Below the pieces are notes generated by a model. It did no database searches. It saw only the letters and a program-made list of their open reading frames with translations, and was not told where the DNA came from. From Pseudomonadota bacterium (GTDB lineage Bacteria > Pseudomonadota > Alphaproteobacteria > Rhizobiales > Devosiaceae), in the NCBI GenBank assembly GCA_023428425.1, contig JAEYYP010000439.1, positions 1 through 13,873 on the forward strand: DNA of 13,873 nt, written 5' to 3'. A program made the position numbers and the translations under genes. Position 1 is the stretch's first letter. Each line of letters begins with the position of its first letter. Below are positions 1 through 7,773 of the stretch, piece by piece.

Positions 1-2
1 CG

Positions 3-320
3 CAGAGCGCCGGGCGCGCCGAAGCGCTGCGGCGGGCCAGCTCCACCCCCGCCCCTTCAGCCCCGGTTCATATCGACGACGCCAGGGTGTACCGACGCGA
101 GGAAGTGAAACAGGCCACGATGCCCGACCGGTTCATCGCCAGCAGCGGTGAAGTCGCCGCCCTCGCCGATGTGGAACGCGAACTGATCGGGTTCGCGCTC
201 CAGCACTACGGCTACCGCATGTCGCGCGTAGCCCGCGCGCTGGGTATCGGCAGGTCGACGCTCTACCGCAAGCTGCGGGAGTACGGGTTGGACGAGGGGT
301 TGGAGAGCGACGCGGCGTAG
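3..320 (+). CDS. Sigma-54-dependent Fis-family response regulator, C-terminal part (5' truncated)
   Basis: The frame is open from base 3 to the TAG at 318-320, so this is the end of a longer gene that starts outside the window. The visible 105 residues hold a short Pro/Ala-rich linker and then a Fis-type helix-turn-helix (..VERELIGFALQHYGYRMSRVARALGIGRSTLYRKLREYGL), the usual DNA-binding end of NtrC-family activators. By family knowledge such proteins carry a receiver domain and an AAA+ sigma-54-interacting domain upstream, and activate sigma-54 promoters after phosphorylation; neither domain is in the window. A GTG at 87 could be taken as a start, but it would leave only an isolated HTH, and the in-frame coding upstream argues against that. 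Its target genes cannot be read from here. A stand-alone Fis-like protein is less likely. Confidence 0.85.
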   Translation, partial: QSAGRAEALRRASSTPAPSAPVHIDDARVYRREEVKQATMPDRFIASSGEVAALADVERELIGFALQHYGYRMSRVARALGIGRSTLYRKLREYGLDEGLESDAA

Positions 321-380
321 GGTCGAAGGACACCGCCGTTGCAGCAAATCCACAGGCAGGACTCACAAAATCGCGAGGAA

Positions 381-409
381 TTGCCACCGTTAAACTTTTG
401 GGGCTAAGC
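381..409 (+). promoter_or_regulatory. Candidate sigma-70-type promoter of the L,D-transpeptidase gene
   Basis: TTGCCA (381-386) and CTAAGC (404-409) are separated by 17 nt, a fair match to the alphaproteobacterial housekeeping pattern (TTGAC-N17-CTATAT-like). Transcription would begin near 416, giving a leader of about 78 nt before the ATG at 494. The rest of the 173-nt gap (321-493) shows no convincing terminator for the upstream regulator. Matches of this quality occur by chance, so this is only a candidate. Confidence 0.3.
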
Positions 410-493
410 AAAATCGTGACGCGGGCTCAGTGCCGACTCCCCCCATGGCGCCTGCCCGGCTCGAGCCCCCTGTCCGGGTACGGAGAACGCTTT

Positions 494-2173
494 ATGCCCA
501 TGCTCAAGGCCATTCTGCTGGCCGGCACGATTGCCCTCGCGTCGCCGTTTGGCGCAACCGCCATGGCGCAGGAGATCGTGAACGTCGCTGGGATCGAAGC
601 GACCCGGGTGGTCATTGCACCGCCGCGCACGGAGTTGGCGAGGATCATCAAGGCCGGCCTATCCGAGGCTTACGGAGCGACGACGAAGGGCAGCCGCGCC
701 TATGCGCAGACACAAAAGCTGTACTTCTTCTATGGCTCCCGTCATTTCGAGCCGCTCTGGCTGAGCCAGGGAATTGATGGAAAGGTCACGTTTTCCGAGC
801 ACGCGGAAAAGATCATCGAGGTGTTCAGGCGCTCGGAACTGGAAGGCTTCCGCCCCGACGACTATCTGTCCGAAAATCTGGACCCGGCGCTGGCCGGCAC
901 CGATCCGGTGAAACTGGCGGCGCTCGAGACCGCGTTCTCCGCCGCAGCGATCAAGTACGCACAGGATGCGTTCGGGGGGCGGGTGAATCCGCTCGATGTC
1001 AATTCAACCTGGACGATCGCGCCCAAGCGCATCAACGAGGCGGAGCTGCTGGTCAAGCTGGCCGGCAGCGACGACCCCGGCCAGATCCTGCTCGACATGT
1101 CGCCCAAGCAGAGGGAGTTCATCGCGCTCCGCTCGGCGTTGGCCAAGTTCTACGATGGCTCGGTGATCGATGCCGCCGTCACGATCCCCGAGGGCGCATC
1201 GCTGAAGCCCGGCATGCGCGACGAACGGGTCACTCTGCTTCGCCAGCGCCTCGACGTGCCGGAGCCGGAAATCCCGGAGACGGCGGGCGCGGAGGCTCAG
1301 GCCGACATCACCTACGACGAGACCCTGGTCGAAGCCGTGAAGGGTTTCCAATCGAGCCTCGGGCTCGCGGCGGACGGTGTCGTCGGTCCGGCTACGGTCG
1401 CGGCGCTGAACGGCGGATCGGCGACGACCAAGGAAGACATCATCGCCAATATGGAGCGCTGGCGCTGGGAGCCCGATGACTACGGTCGCTTCGAGGTCGA
1501 GGTGAACATCCCGGAGTTCCGCCTGTGGATCAAGAAGGACGGCGAGGTGGTGCACACCACGCGCGTCGTCGTCGGCACGCCGAAGAACCAGACCCCGGTG
1601 TTCAACGACATGATCCGGCACGTGGTGACCAACCCGTACTGGAACGTCCCCGCCTCCATCAAGGCTAACGAAATCAAGCCGAACCTGCTCGCCAACCCCG
1701 GCTATCTCGACAGCCAGAACATGGAAATGCTCTATGGCGGGAAGGTCGTGAACGCTTCGGCGATCGACTGGACCCAGACCAACATCCAGCAGTTCCACAT
1801 CCGGCAGCGGCCCGGGTCTCGCAATGCTCTGGGGCAGGTAAAATTTCTGTTCCCCAACCAGCACGACATCTATCTGCACGACACGCCATCGAAGTCGCTG
1901 TTCGCCCGCACCTTCCGCGCCTACTCGCATGGCTGCGTACGCGTAGAGAACCCGATGGATTTCGCCGGCGCCCTGCTGGCCCTGGAGCCCAAGCTGTCTC
2001 GGGAGACGCTTGAGGCCTCGTTCGGCAGCACGGAGCGCTGGTTCAACCTCGAGCACAAGATTCCCGTGCACCTGAGCTACTTCACCCTGCGTGTCGACGA
2101 GGACGGCACGATCCGCTCCTATGGCGACGTCTATGGGGCCAATAAGAAGGTGATTGAGCTACTCGGCCTCTAG
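494..2173 (+). CDS. Murein L,D-transpeptidase (YkuD/YcbB type), exported
   Basis: A 559-residue periplasmic enzyme expected to form 3-3 (mDap-mDap) peptidoglycan cross-links or to attach proteins to the wall. ATG 494 is preferred to the in-frame ATG at 398: GGAG at 482-485 lies 8 nt upstream, and the protein then opens with a clean signal peptide (MPMLKAILLAGTIALASPF.., likely cleavage after AMA, residue 25). Domains in order are an L,D-transpeptidase scaffold region (about 70-200, LYFFYGSRHFEPLW..), a PG_binding_1 domain (about 235-302, ending DGVVGPATVAALN), the family-typical MERWRWEP stretch, and the YkuD catalytic domain (about 337-510). The active-site motif SHGCVR is present with His479, Gly480 and nucleophile Cys481; HDIYLHD at 457-463 supplies the upstream conserved His. 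The enzyme looks complete. It is followed by a terminator and then a second wall-active gene. The exact acceptor substrate cannot be read from sequence. Confidence 0.93.
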   Translation: MPMLKAILLAGTIALASPFGATAMAQEIVNVAGIEATRVVIAPPRTELARIIKAGLSEAYGATTKGSRAYAQTQKLYFFYGSRHFEPLWLSQGIDGKVTFSEHAEKIIEVFRRSELEGFRPDDYLSENLDPALAGTDPVKLAALETAFSAAAIKYAQDAFGGRVNPLDVNSTWTIAPKRINEAELLVKLAGSDDPGQILLDMSPKQREFIALRSALAKFYDGSVIDAAVTIPEGASLKPGMRDERVTLLRQRLDVPEPEIPETAGAEAQADITYDETLVEAVKGFQSSLGLAADGVVGPATVAALNGGSATTKEDIIANMERWRWEPDDYGRFEVEVNIPEFRLWIKKDGEVVHTTRVVVGTPKNQTPVFNDMIRHVVTNPYWNVPASIKANEIKPNLLANPGYLDSQNMEMLYGGKVVNASAIDWTQTNIQQFHIRQRPGSRNALGQVKFLFPNQHDIYLHDTPSKSLFARTFRAYSHGCVRVENPMDFAGALLALEPKLSRETLEASFGSTERWFNLEHKIPVHLSYFTLRVDEDGTIRSYGDVYGANKKVIELLGL

Positions 2174-2203
2174 GCCAGGCCGCACGTCCGTACTAAAAGA
2201 ATG

Positions 2204-2237
2204 GGCCAGCTGCATGATGCGGCTGGCCTGTTTGCTT
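2204..2237 (+). terminator. Rho-independent terminator after the L,D-transpeptidase gene
   Basis: A 7-bp perfect stem, GGCCAGC (2204-2210) with GCTGGCC (2222-2228), has an 11-nt loop and the T-rich tail TGTTTGCTT. It lies 31 nt after the stop codon. The tail is interrupted, so efficiency may be moderate. Confidence 0.6.
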
Positions 2238-2281
2238 GGTGCGTCTTTGCCAAGCGTTTACGACTGCTTAGGATTTCGGCC

Positions 2282-2310
2282 TTGGTTCGGTCGGAATCCG
2301 TGCGTAGAAC
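2282..2310 (+). promoter_or_regulatory. Candidate promoter of the DUF882 peptidase gene
   Basis: TTGGTT (2282-2287) and TAGAAC (2305-2310) are spaced by 17 nt, between the upstream terminator and the DUF882 gene. A start near 2317 would place the inverted repeat at 2349-2385 in the mRNA leader. The match is weak, and the call rests mostly on position. Confidence 0.25.
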
Positions 2311-2348
2311 CTCACGGTGCGGTGATCGGCGAAGGTCGTGAACCGGAC

Positions 2349-2385
2349 ATTAGCGTTAACCGATCCTACTCGGATCGACGCTAAT
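2349..2385. repeat. Bulged inverted repeat (hairpin) upstream of the DUF882 gene
   Basis: Two nested inverted arms are visible: ATTAGCGT (2349-2356) pairs with ACGCTAAT (2378-2385), and CGATCC (2361-2366) pairs with GGATCG (2372-2377) around the loop TACTC. A 4-nt bulge, TAAC, sits on the left arm only. That gives 14 perfect base pairs in 37 nt, with no T-run after it, so it does not look like a terminator. It could be an operator for a dimeric regulator or an RNA leader structure. It lies within the longest possible reading of the DUF882 frame but upstream of the start I favour. Confidence 0.6.
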
Positions 2386-2424
2386 CTGACTGTCTATTCA
2401 GGGTCGACTGCGGGCTATCGGGGC

Positions 2425-4080
2425 GTGTCGGGAAGATTTGTCGGAACATTGAGCAAGCTGTCGCGGCTGTTGATTGCCGCGACGATGGCTTTGACCGTCC
2501 TTTTGCCGCCCACCACGCTGCCGGCGAACGCCGTGACCAATTCCGGTGACCGCACACTGTGGCTGCACCACACGCACACCGGCAAGACCGAGAGCTTCAC
2601 CTTCAAGCGCAACGGCGTCTACGACAAGGGTGTGCTCAAGCAGATGAACGTGTTCCTGGCCGACTGGCGGACCAAGGAACCGACCAACATGGATCCCGCC
2701 CTGTTCGACCTGCTTTGGCAGATCTACAAGGCCGTGAACGGCAAGCAGCCGATCAACATCGTCTCGTCCTACCGCTCGCCCAAGACGAACAAGATGCTCG
2801 CATCCAAGTCGTCCGGCGTGGCTGAGAACTCTCAGCACATGAAGGGCAAGGCAATGGACGTATTCATCCCTGGCGTGAACCTCTCCAAGCTGCGCGAAGC
2901 GGCGATGAAGTTCCAGGTGGGCGGCGTCGGGTACTACCCCACCTCCGGCAGTCCCTTCGTCCACGTGGATACGGGCAGCGTGCGCGCCTGGCCGCGCATG
3001 ACGCGTGCTCAGCTCAAGAAGGTCTTCCCCGACGGCAAGACCCTCCACCTGCCGACCGATGGCAAGCCGCTTTCGAATGAAGGGCGTGCCTATGCGCAGG
3101 CCCAGTGGACCAAATGCCACGCGGTGCCCTGCAATGGCGCGGTCACGTTCGAGACCGATCCCGGCATCATGATCGCCGATGCCACTGGCGACATCACCAC
3201 CTTGAACAACATCGCTCCGATCCCCGCGACCAAGCCTGCCGACCTCTACGACGCGGACAGGGTGATGGTTGCCGCGCTGCCGGAAGACCCGGCGCAGCGC
3301 GTGGTGACGACTTTCCAGGTCGCAGCACCAATTCCTCTGGGGCGTCCCGCCGACCTTCAGGTCGCCGCCGCCGCTGGCAGCGACTCGAACGCCGAAGAAC
3401 TCGGAGCGCCGATCCCGGCAGTGAAGTCCGCCCGTCTGCAGCTCGCAACCCGCGGCTCGGTGCCGGACGCCGACGGACTGACCGCCCTTGCCGCACTGGA
3501 CGCCATCGATCCAAAGCCGAAGCCGCGCGTGCTGATGACCTCGGCGGGCGACGGGATGGTCACGGCCTACGTGCCAACCAACCAGGATCCGGGCGCCGAG
3601 CTGGCGCTCAAGATGATCATCGAGCGCGAGACCGGCGACGTGGCACAGGCCCTGCCGGCAAAGACCCTCGACCGGCTGGAGGTGCCCGACGAGATTCGCA
3701 CCGCATCGGTCGGCGGCAGTGACCAGGCGGGCGGCATCTTCGACCAGACGTTCGAAGCGCTGAGCGGCGCGCCGGCCGACCAGCCGATCCAGCTGGCGCT
3801 CGCCGACCTCGTCCAGTCGCGACAGCCGAATGGCTCGATAGCCGAACGCGCGGTCGAACTGGTCGCGCCCGAGATCGACCACGTCAACGAGACGCTGGTA
3901 CATCCGGTGATGATGACGGACGGCTTCTGGGCGGTGCTCAGCGAGGCCGAGGGCTACCTGGACAAAGGCACCGAGCTCGGGCCGCTCACGGGCCGCATCG
4001 ACTTCATTCCTGAATATGCAGCCGTCCCTGCATATGATCGCTTCGTCACGGGAACGCCGCAACTGGTCGCAGGCCTGTAG
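2425..4080 (+). CDS. DUF882 / peptidase M15-like (MepK-related) exported protein with long C-terminal tail
   Basis: The N-terminal half matches the DUF882 (YcbK/MepK-like, M15) family of periplasmic peptidoglycan endopeptidases. Numbered from GTG 2425 the protein has 551 residues. The signal peptide is residues 1-36 (LLIAATMALTVLLPPTTLPANA, likely cleavage after ANA) and the catalytic domain about 45-190. SSYRSPKTN precedes the presumed zinc and catalytic residues His138 (SQHMKGKAMD), Asp145 and His180 (FVHVDTG), all present. Residues 190-551 are a long, low-complexity, probably extended tail with three APIP-type repeats at 264, 301 and 328. The frame is open back to GTG 2338, but that start would put 29 extra residues and the inverted repeat before the signal peptide; TTG 2449 is another option. 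No start has a good ribosome-binding site, so the start is uncertain while the family call is firm. Dxs follows after 88 nt with no terminator between. Confidence 0.88.
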   Translation: MSGRFVGTLSKLSRLLIAATMALTVLLPPTTLPANAVTNSGDRTLWLHHTHTGKTESFTFKRNGVYDKGVLKQMNVFLADWRTKEPTNMDPALFDLLWQIYKAVNGKQPINIVSSYRSPKTNKMLASKSSGVAENSQHMKGKAMDVFIPGVNLSKLREAAMKFQVGGVGYYPTSGSPFVHVDTGSVRAWPRMTRAQLKKVFPDGKTLHLPTDGKPLSNEGRAYAQAQWTKCHAVPCNGAVTFETDPGIMIADATGDITTLNNIAPIPATKPADLYDADRVMVAALPEDPAQRVVTTFQVAAPIPLGRPADLQVAAAAGSDSNAEELGAPIPAVKSARLQLATRGSVPDADGLTALAALDAIDPKPKPRVLMTSAGDGMVTAYVPTNQDPGAELALKMIIERETGDVAQALPAKTLDRLEVPDEIRTASVGGSDQAGGIFDQTFEALSGAPADQPIQLALADLVQSRQPNGSIAERAVELVAPEIDHVNETLVHPVMMTDGFWAVLSEAEGYLDKGTELGPLTGRIDFIPEYAAVPAYDRFVTGTPQLVAGL

Positions 4081-4168
4081 CAATCGCTCCCGTCGGCGTT
4101 GCATTGATGGTCCCGACGCTCTAAGTCTGCGACCGGACCAGGCTCGCACGAGCGAAGGATCGGCACTG

Positions 4169-6088
4169 GTGGATAAGCCCCCTACCCCCACTCTCGACAC
4201 GGTCGGCTCGCCGGCCGACCTGAAGGCGCTGTCGCGTGACGAACTGAAGCTCGTCGCCGACGAGTTGCGAGCCGAGGTGATCGACGCCGTCTCGGTGACG
4301 GGTGGACACCTGGGCGCCGGACTCGGCGTGGTCGAACTGACCGTGGCCCTCCATGCCACCTTCGACACCCCGAACGACCGACTGATCTGGGACGTCGGGC
4401 ATCAGGCCTATCCGCACAAGGTGCTGACCGGCCGCCGCTCCCGCATCCGGACCCTGCGCCAGAAGGATGGTCTCTCCGGCTTCACCCGGCGGGCCGAGAG
4501 CGACTACGATCCGTTCGGCGCCGGACACTCCTCGACCTCGATTTCGGCCGGGCTCGGCATGGCGGTGGCCAGCGACCTGAAGAGCGAACGGCGCAACGTG
4601 ATCGCCGTGATCGGCGATGGCGCCATGTCCGCGGGCATGGCCTACGAGGCGATGAACAATGCCGGCGCAATGGATGCGCGGCTGGTCGTTATCCTTAACG
4701 ACAACGACATGTCGATTGCACCGCCGACAGGCGCGATGCGGTCGTACCTCGCCAAGCTCGTGTCCGGGCCGTTCTATCGCGGCGTGCGCGATACCGCCAA
4801 GTCGATCACCGAGAAGATGCCGCGGCTGATTCACGAAACGGCGCGCAAGACCGAGGAGTTTGCCCGCTCGTTCTTCACCGGCGGCACGCTGTTCGAGGAA
4901 CTGGGCTTCTTCTATGTCGGCCCGATCGACGGCCACAACCTCAACGACCTGCTCGATGTGCTCTCCAATGTGAAGCAGCACGAGGGCGGCCCGGTACTGG
5001 TTCACGTGGTGACCAAGAAGGGCAAGGGCTACGCCCCGGCGGAGAATTCCGCCGACAAGTACCACGGCGTCAACAAGTTCAACGTCATAACCGGCGCGCA
5101 GGCCAAGCCGCAATCCAATGCGCCGAGCTACACGTCGGTGTTCGCCCAGGCGCTGATCGCCGAGGCGAAGGCTGACGATCGCGTTGTGGCGGTGACGGCG
5201 GCAATGCCTAATGGGACCGGGCTCGACAAGTTCGAGGAGCTGTTCCCGACCCGCATTTTCGATGTCGGCATAGCAGAGCAACATGCGGTGACCTTCGCCG
5301 CCGGCATGGCGACCGAGGGGATGAAGCCCTTCGTCGCCATCTACTCGACCTTTCTGCAGCGCGCCTATGACCAGGTGATCCACGATGTGGCGGTGCAGGG
5401 TCTGCCGGTGCGCTTCGCCATCGACCGTGCCGGCTATGTCGGCGCCGATGGACCGACGCATGCGGGCAACTACGACAACGCCTATCTGGGAGCCATCCCC
5501 GGCATGGTGTTGATGGCCGCCGGCGATGAGGCTGAACTGAAGCACATGGTCGCGACCGCCGCTGCCTATGACAGCGGCCCCATCGCGTTCCGCTACCCAC
5601 GCGGCGACGGGTTGGGCGTCGAGATGCCGGAGCGCGGTTCGGTGCTGCCGATCGGCAAGGGCCGGGTACTGCGCGAAGGCAAGTCGGTGGCCCTCCTCAG
5701 CTTCGGTACGCGGCTGGGAGAGGTGCTGGCAGCCGGCGAAAAACTCCAGGCCTTCGGCTTAAACCCGACGATTGCCGACGCTCGCTTCATGAAGCCGCTC
5801 GACGAAGACCTGATCGCACGGTTGGCCCGCGAGCACGAGGTGCTGATCACGGTGGAGGAAGGCGGCATCGGCGGCTTCGGGTCGCATGTCGCGACGTTCC
5901 TCGCCACGCACGAACTGCTCGACGGCAAGGTGAAGTTCCGCCCGCTGATGATGCCGGATTCCTTCGTCGAGCAGGCAGGCGTTGGCGACATGTATGCTGC
6001 TGCCGGACTGGACCGGACCGGCATCGTTGCGACGGTGCTGGCGACGATGGGGATCGAGGACGTGCGGGCAACCGGAACGCCCCGATAG
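4169..6088 (+). CDS. dxs: 1-deoxy-D-xylulose-5-phosphate synthase
   Basis: A cytosolic thiamine-diphosphate enzyme that condenses pyruvate with glyceraldehyde 3-phosphate, the first step of the MEP isoprenoid pathway; the product also feeds thiamine and pyridoxal synthesis in many bacteria. GTG 4169 gives 639 residues, the normal family length, with AAGGA at 4155-4159 nine nt upstream. The frame extends to an ATG at 4016 inside the preceding gene, but that extension does not look like Dxs. Visible landmarks are His47 (GGHLGAGLG), His78 (DVGHQAYPHK), the ThDP-Mg motif GDG 149-151 through NDN 177-179, Glu370 in GIAEQHA and His431 in GPTHAG, followed by the transketolase C-terminal domain. All key residues are present, so it should be active. 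It sits 88 nt after the DUF882 gene and 91 nt before the ATPase gene, and may be cotranscribed with both. Confidence 0.97.
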   Translation: MDKPPTPTLDTVGSPADLKALSRDELKLVADELRAEVIDAVSVTGGHLGAGLGVVELTVALHATFDTPNDRLIWDVGHQAYPHKVLTGRRSRIRTLRQKDGLSGFTRRAESDYDPFGAGHSSTSISAGLGMAVASDLKSERRNVIAVIGDGAMSAGMAYEAMNNAGAMDARLVVILNDNDMSIAPPTGAMRSYLAKLVSGPFYRGVRDTAKSITEKMPRLIHETARKTEEFARSFFTGGTLFEELGFFYVGPIDGHNLNDLLDVLSNVKQHEGGPVLVHVVTKKGKGYAPAENSADKYHGVNKFNVITGAQAKPQSNAPSYTSVFAQALIAEAKADDRVVAVTAAMPNGTGLDKFEELFPTRIFDVGIAEQHAVTFAAGMATEGMKPFVAIYSTFLQRAYDQVIHDVAVQGLPVRFAIDRAGYVGADGPTHAGNYDNAYLGAIPGMVLMAAGDEAELKHMVATAAAYDSGPIAFRYPRGDGLGVEMPERGSVLPIGKGRVLREGKSVALLSFGTRLGEVLAAGEKLQAFGLNPTIADARFMKPLDEDLIARLAREHEVLITVEEGGIGGFGSHVATFLATHELLDGKVKFRPLMMPDSFVEQAGVGDMYAAAGLDRTGIVATVLATMGIEDVRATGTPR

Positions 6089-6179
6089 CCGATGTGGCAA
6101 GGCTTCTGCCGATCACAACCGGCCTTATCCCCAGCCTCCCCGAGTCCACCGCGCCGCCGAATCGGGGTACCCAACGCGC

Positions 6180-7673
6180 ATGCAGGTTTCGATAGACATG
6201 GGTTTGGGCCAGGGCGGCAGCAACGCCTTGCTAGACCTTGAGGAATTGCTGGCGACGCGCCTCCTGGTGCAGGGCAACTCGGGTTCAGGAAAGTCGCATC
6301 TGCTGCGTCGCCTGCTCGAACAGAGTGCGCCCTGGGTGCAGCAATGCGTCGTCGATCCCGAGGGCGATTTCGTTACGCTGGCCGAGAAGTACGGGCACGT
6401 CGTGGTTGAGGGCGATCGGCCCGAGGCCGAGTTGACCCGCATCGCCGGGCGCATCCGCCAGCATCGCGTCTCCTGCGTGGTGAACCTCGAGGGTCTCGAC
6501 GTCGAACAGCAGATGCGGGCGGCGGCGGCCTTCCTGGGTGGCATGTTCGACGCCGATCGGGACCATTGGTATCCGGTACTGGTCGTGGTGGACGAAGCGC
6601 AGCTCTTCGCGCCCGCCGTTGCCGGCGAAGTCTCGGACGAAGCGCGAAAGCTGTCGCTCGGCGCCATGACCAACCTGATGTGCCGTGGCCGCAAGCGCGG
6701 ACTTGCCGGTGTCATTGCCACGCAGCGCCTGGCCAAGCTCGCCAAGAACGTCGCCGCCGAGGCATCCAACTTCCTTATGGGCCGCACCTTCCTCGACATC
6801 GACATGGCCCGCGCCGCCGACCTGCTCGGAATGGAACGGCGACAGGCCGAAATGTTCCGCGATCTGAACCGAGGGCACTTCGTCGCGCTCGGACCAGCCA
6901 TGTCCCGTCGCCCGCTGCCGATCGTCATCGGCGACGTCGAGACGTCGGCGCGCTCGACCAGCCCGAAGCTGACACCGCTGCCAGAAGCCACGCCCGACGC
7001 CAGGGAACTGATCTTCGCTCGCGATCCCGAGGCCGAGCGTATCGTTCGCCCCCGTCCTGCGCCGCGACCCGCTCCGACTCCGATGCCGGACCTGCTTGCG
7101 CAGTTGAGCCGACCGCCGCCACCGAAGCCGTCCGAACCCGAGATGGACCCGGCTGAGCGCAATGCGCTGATCGATGCTGCGCTGGCCGAGATGCTGGCCG
7201 ACCCCGATGCATCGTTCCGCTCGGTGGCAGTCTTGTACCAGGACTTCCTTGTCCGCTGTCGCATTCGTCGGGTGCCGGGCGAACCGATGGCGCTCCCGGC
7301 CTTCAAGCGGCGCCTTGCCGTCCTGCGCGCCGGCGTGGCCGACGACCTCAAGGAGACCGACGCCTGGCAGACCGCGCTCGACCTGTCCCACAGTCTCGAC
7401 GAGGACGTGCAGGGGGTGTTCCTGCTGCTGGCACAGGCGAGCCTCTCCGGCACCCCCTGCCCCTCGGACGCGGCGATCGCGCGCGCCTATGGCACACACT
7501 CGACCGGCCGGGCGCGCCGGCTATTGACGTGGTTCGAGGAGCGCGGCCTGCTGGTGATCAGGATCGACGGTCGCAAGCACCGCATCCTGGCATTCCCCGA
7601 CCTCCGGAGCGAGACCGCACCGGGTGATCCGGCCGCGCCAGACGACACCGTTTCGCACCAGGCGGCAGAGTAA
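6180..7673 (+). CDS. HerA/FtsK-like P-loop ATPase with C-terminal winged-helix-like region
   Basis: A 497-residue ATP-binding protein. Walker A is GNSGSGKS at residues 32-39 and Walker B is VLVVVDEAQ with Asp138 and Glu139. GRKRGLAGVIATQRLAKLAKN has the sensor-like Gln of the HerA/FtsK (DUF87) group, whose members pump DNA or act as hexameric helicase-translocases. VDPEGDFVTLAEKYGH, which follows Walker A by about 20 residues, is also typical of DUF87 proteins. After the ATPase core (to about 250) come a proline-rich linker (about 290-322), a helical region, and a segment resembling a winged helix (about 424-474, ending GLLVIRIDGRKHRIL). ATG 6180 is chosen because the protein then begins just before the first strand; the ribosome site is weak, and ATG 6198 is possible. 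The frame extends into dxs without sensible homology. No NurA nuclease gene is nearby. Family is confident; biological role is unknown. Confidence 0.85.
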   Translation: MQVSIDMGLGQGGSNALLDLEELLATRLLVQGNSGSGKSHLLRRLLEQSAPWVQQCVVDPEGDFVTLAEKYGHVVVEGDRPEAELTRIAGRIRQHRVSCVVNLEGLDVEQQMRAAAAFLGGMFDADRDHWYPVLVVVDEAQLFAPAVAGEVSDEARKLSLGAMTNLMCRGRKRGLAGVIATQRLAKLAKNVAAEASNFLMGRTFLDIDMARAADLLGMERRQAEMFRDLNRGHFVALGPAMSRRPLPIVIGDVETSARSTSPKLTPLPEATPDARELIFARDPEAERIVRPRPAPRPAPTPMPDLLAQLSRPPPPKPSEPEMDPAERNALIDAALAEMLADPDASFRSVAVLYQDFLVRCRIRRVPGEPMALPAFKRRLAVLRAGVADDLKETDAWQTALDLSHSLDEDVQGVFLLLAQASLSGTPCPSDAAIARAYGTHSTGRARRLLTWFEERGLLVIRIDGRKHRILAFPDLRSETAPGDPAAPDDTVSHQAAE

Positions 7674-7773
7674 ATTGGAGATTGCCCCAAAATGGACTCA
7701 CTGGCGGCGGATTGTAAGCGCGATTTCACGCCAGAGTGATCAGACTGAGCAAGCTACAAGCAGGACTTTGAGA

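Noticed and set aside
398..493. In-frame N-terminal extension of the L,D-transpeptidase from ATG 398
   Set aside because: ATG 494 has a well-placed GGAG and gives a clean signal peptide; the extension would place 32 unrelated residues before it and overlaps the likely leader.
4016..4168. Extension of dxs back to ATG 4016, overlapping the DUF882 gene
   Set aside because: The extra 51 residues do not look like Dxs; GTG 4169 has a good ribosome site, gives normal length and makes the key residues fall at 370 and 431, as I recall them in the E. coli enzyme.
2398..4368. Long open frame of 656 codons on the minus strand opposite the DUF882 gene
   Set aside because: The frame is a by-product of high GC codon use; its translation is Arg/His/Gly-rich without any domain, and the plus strand carries a clear family match.
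4121..5545. Long minus-strand open frame of 474 codons opposite dxs
   Set aside because: Same GC-driven shadow effect; dxs on the plus strand is certain.
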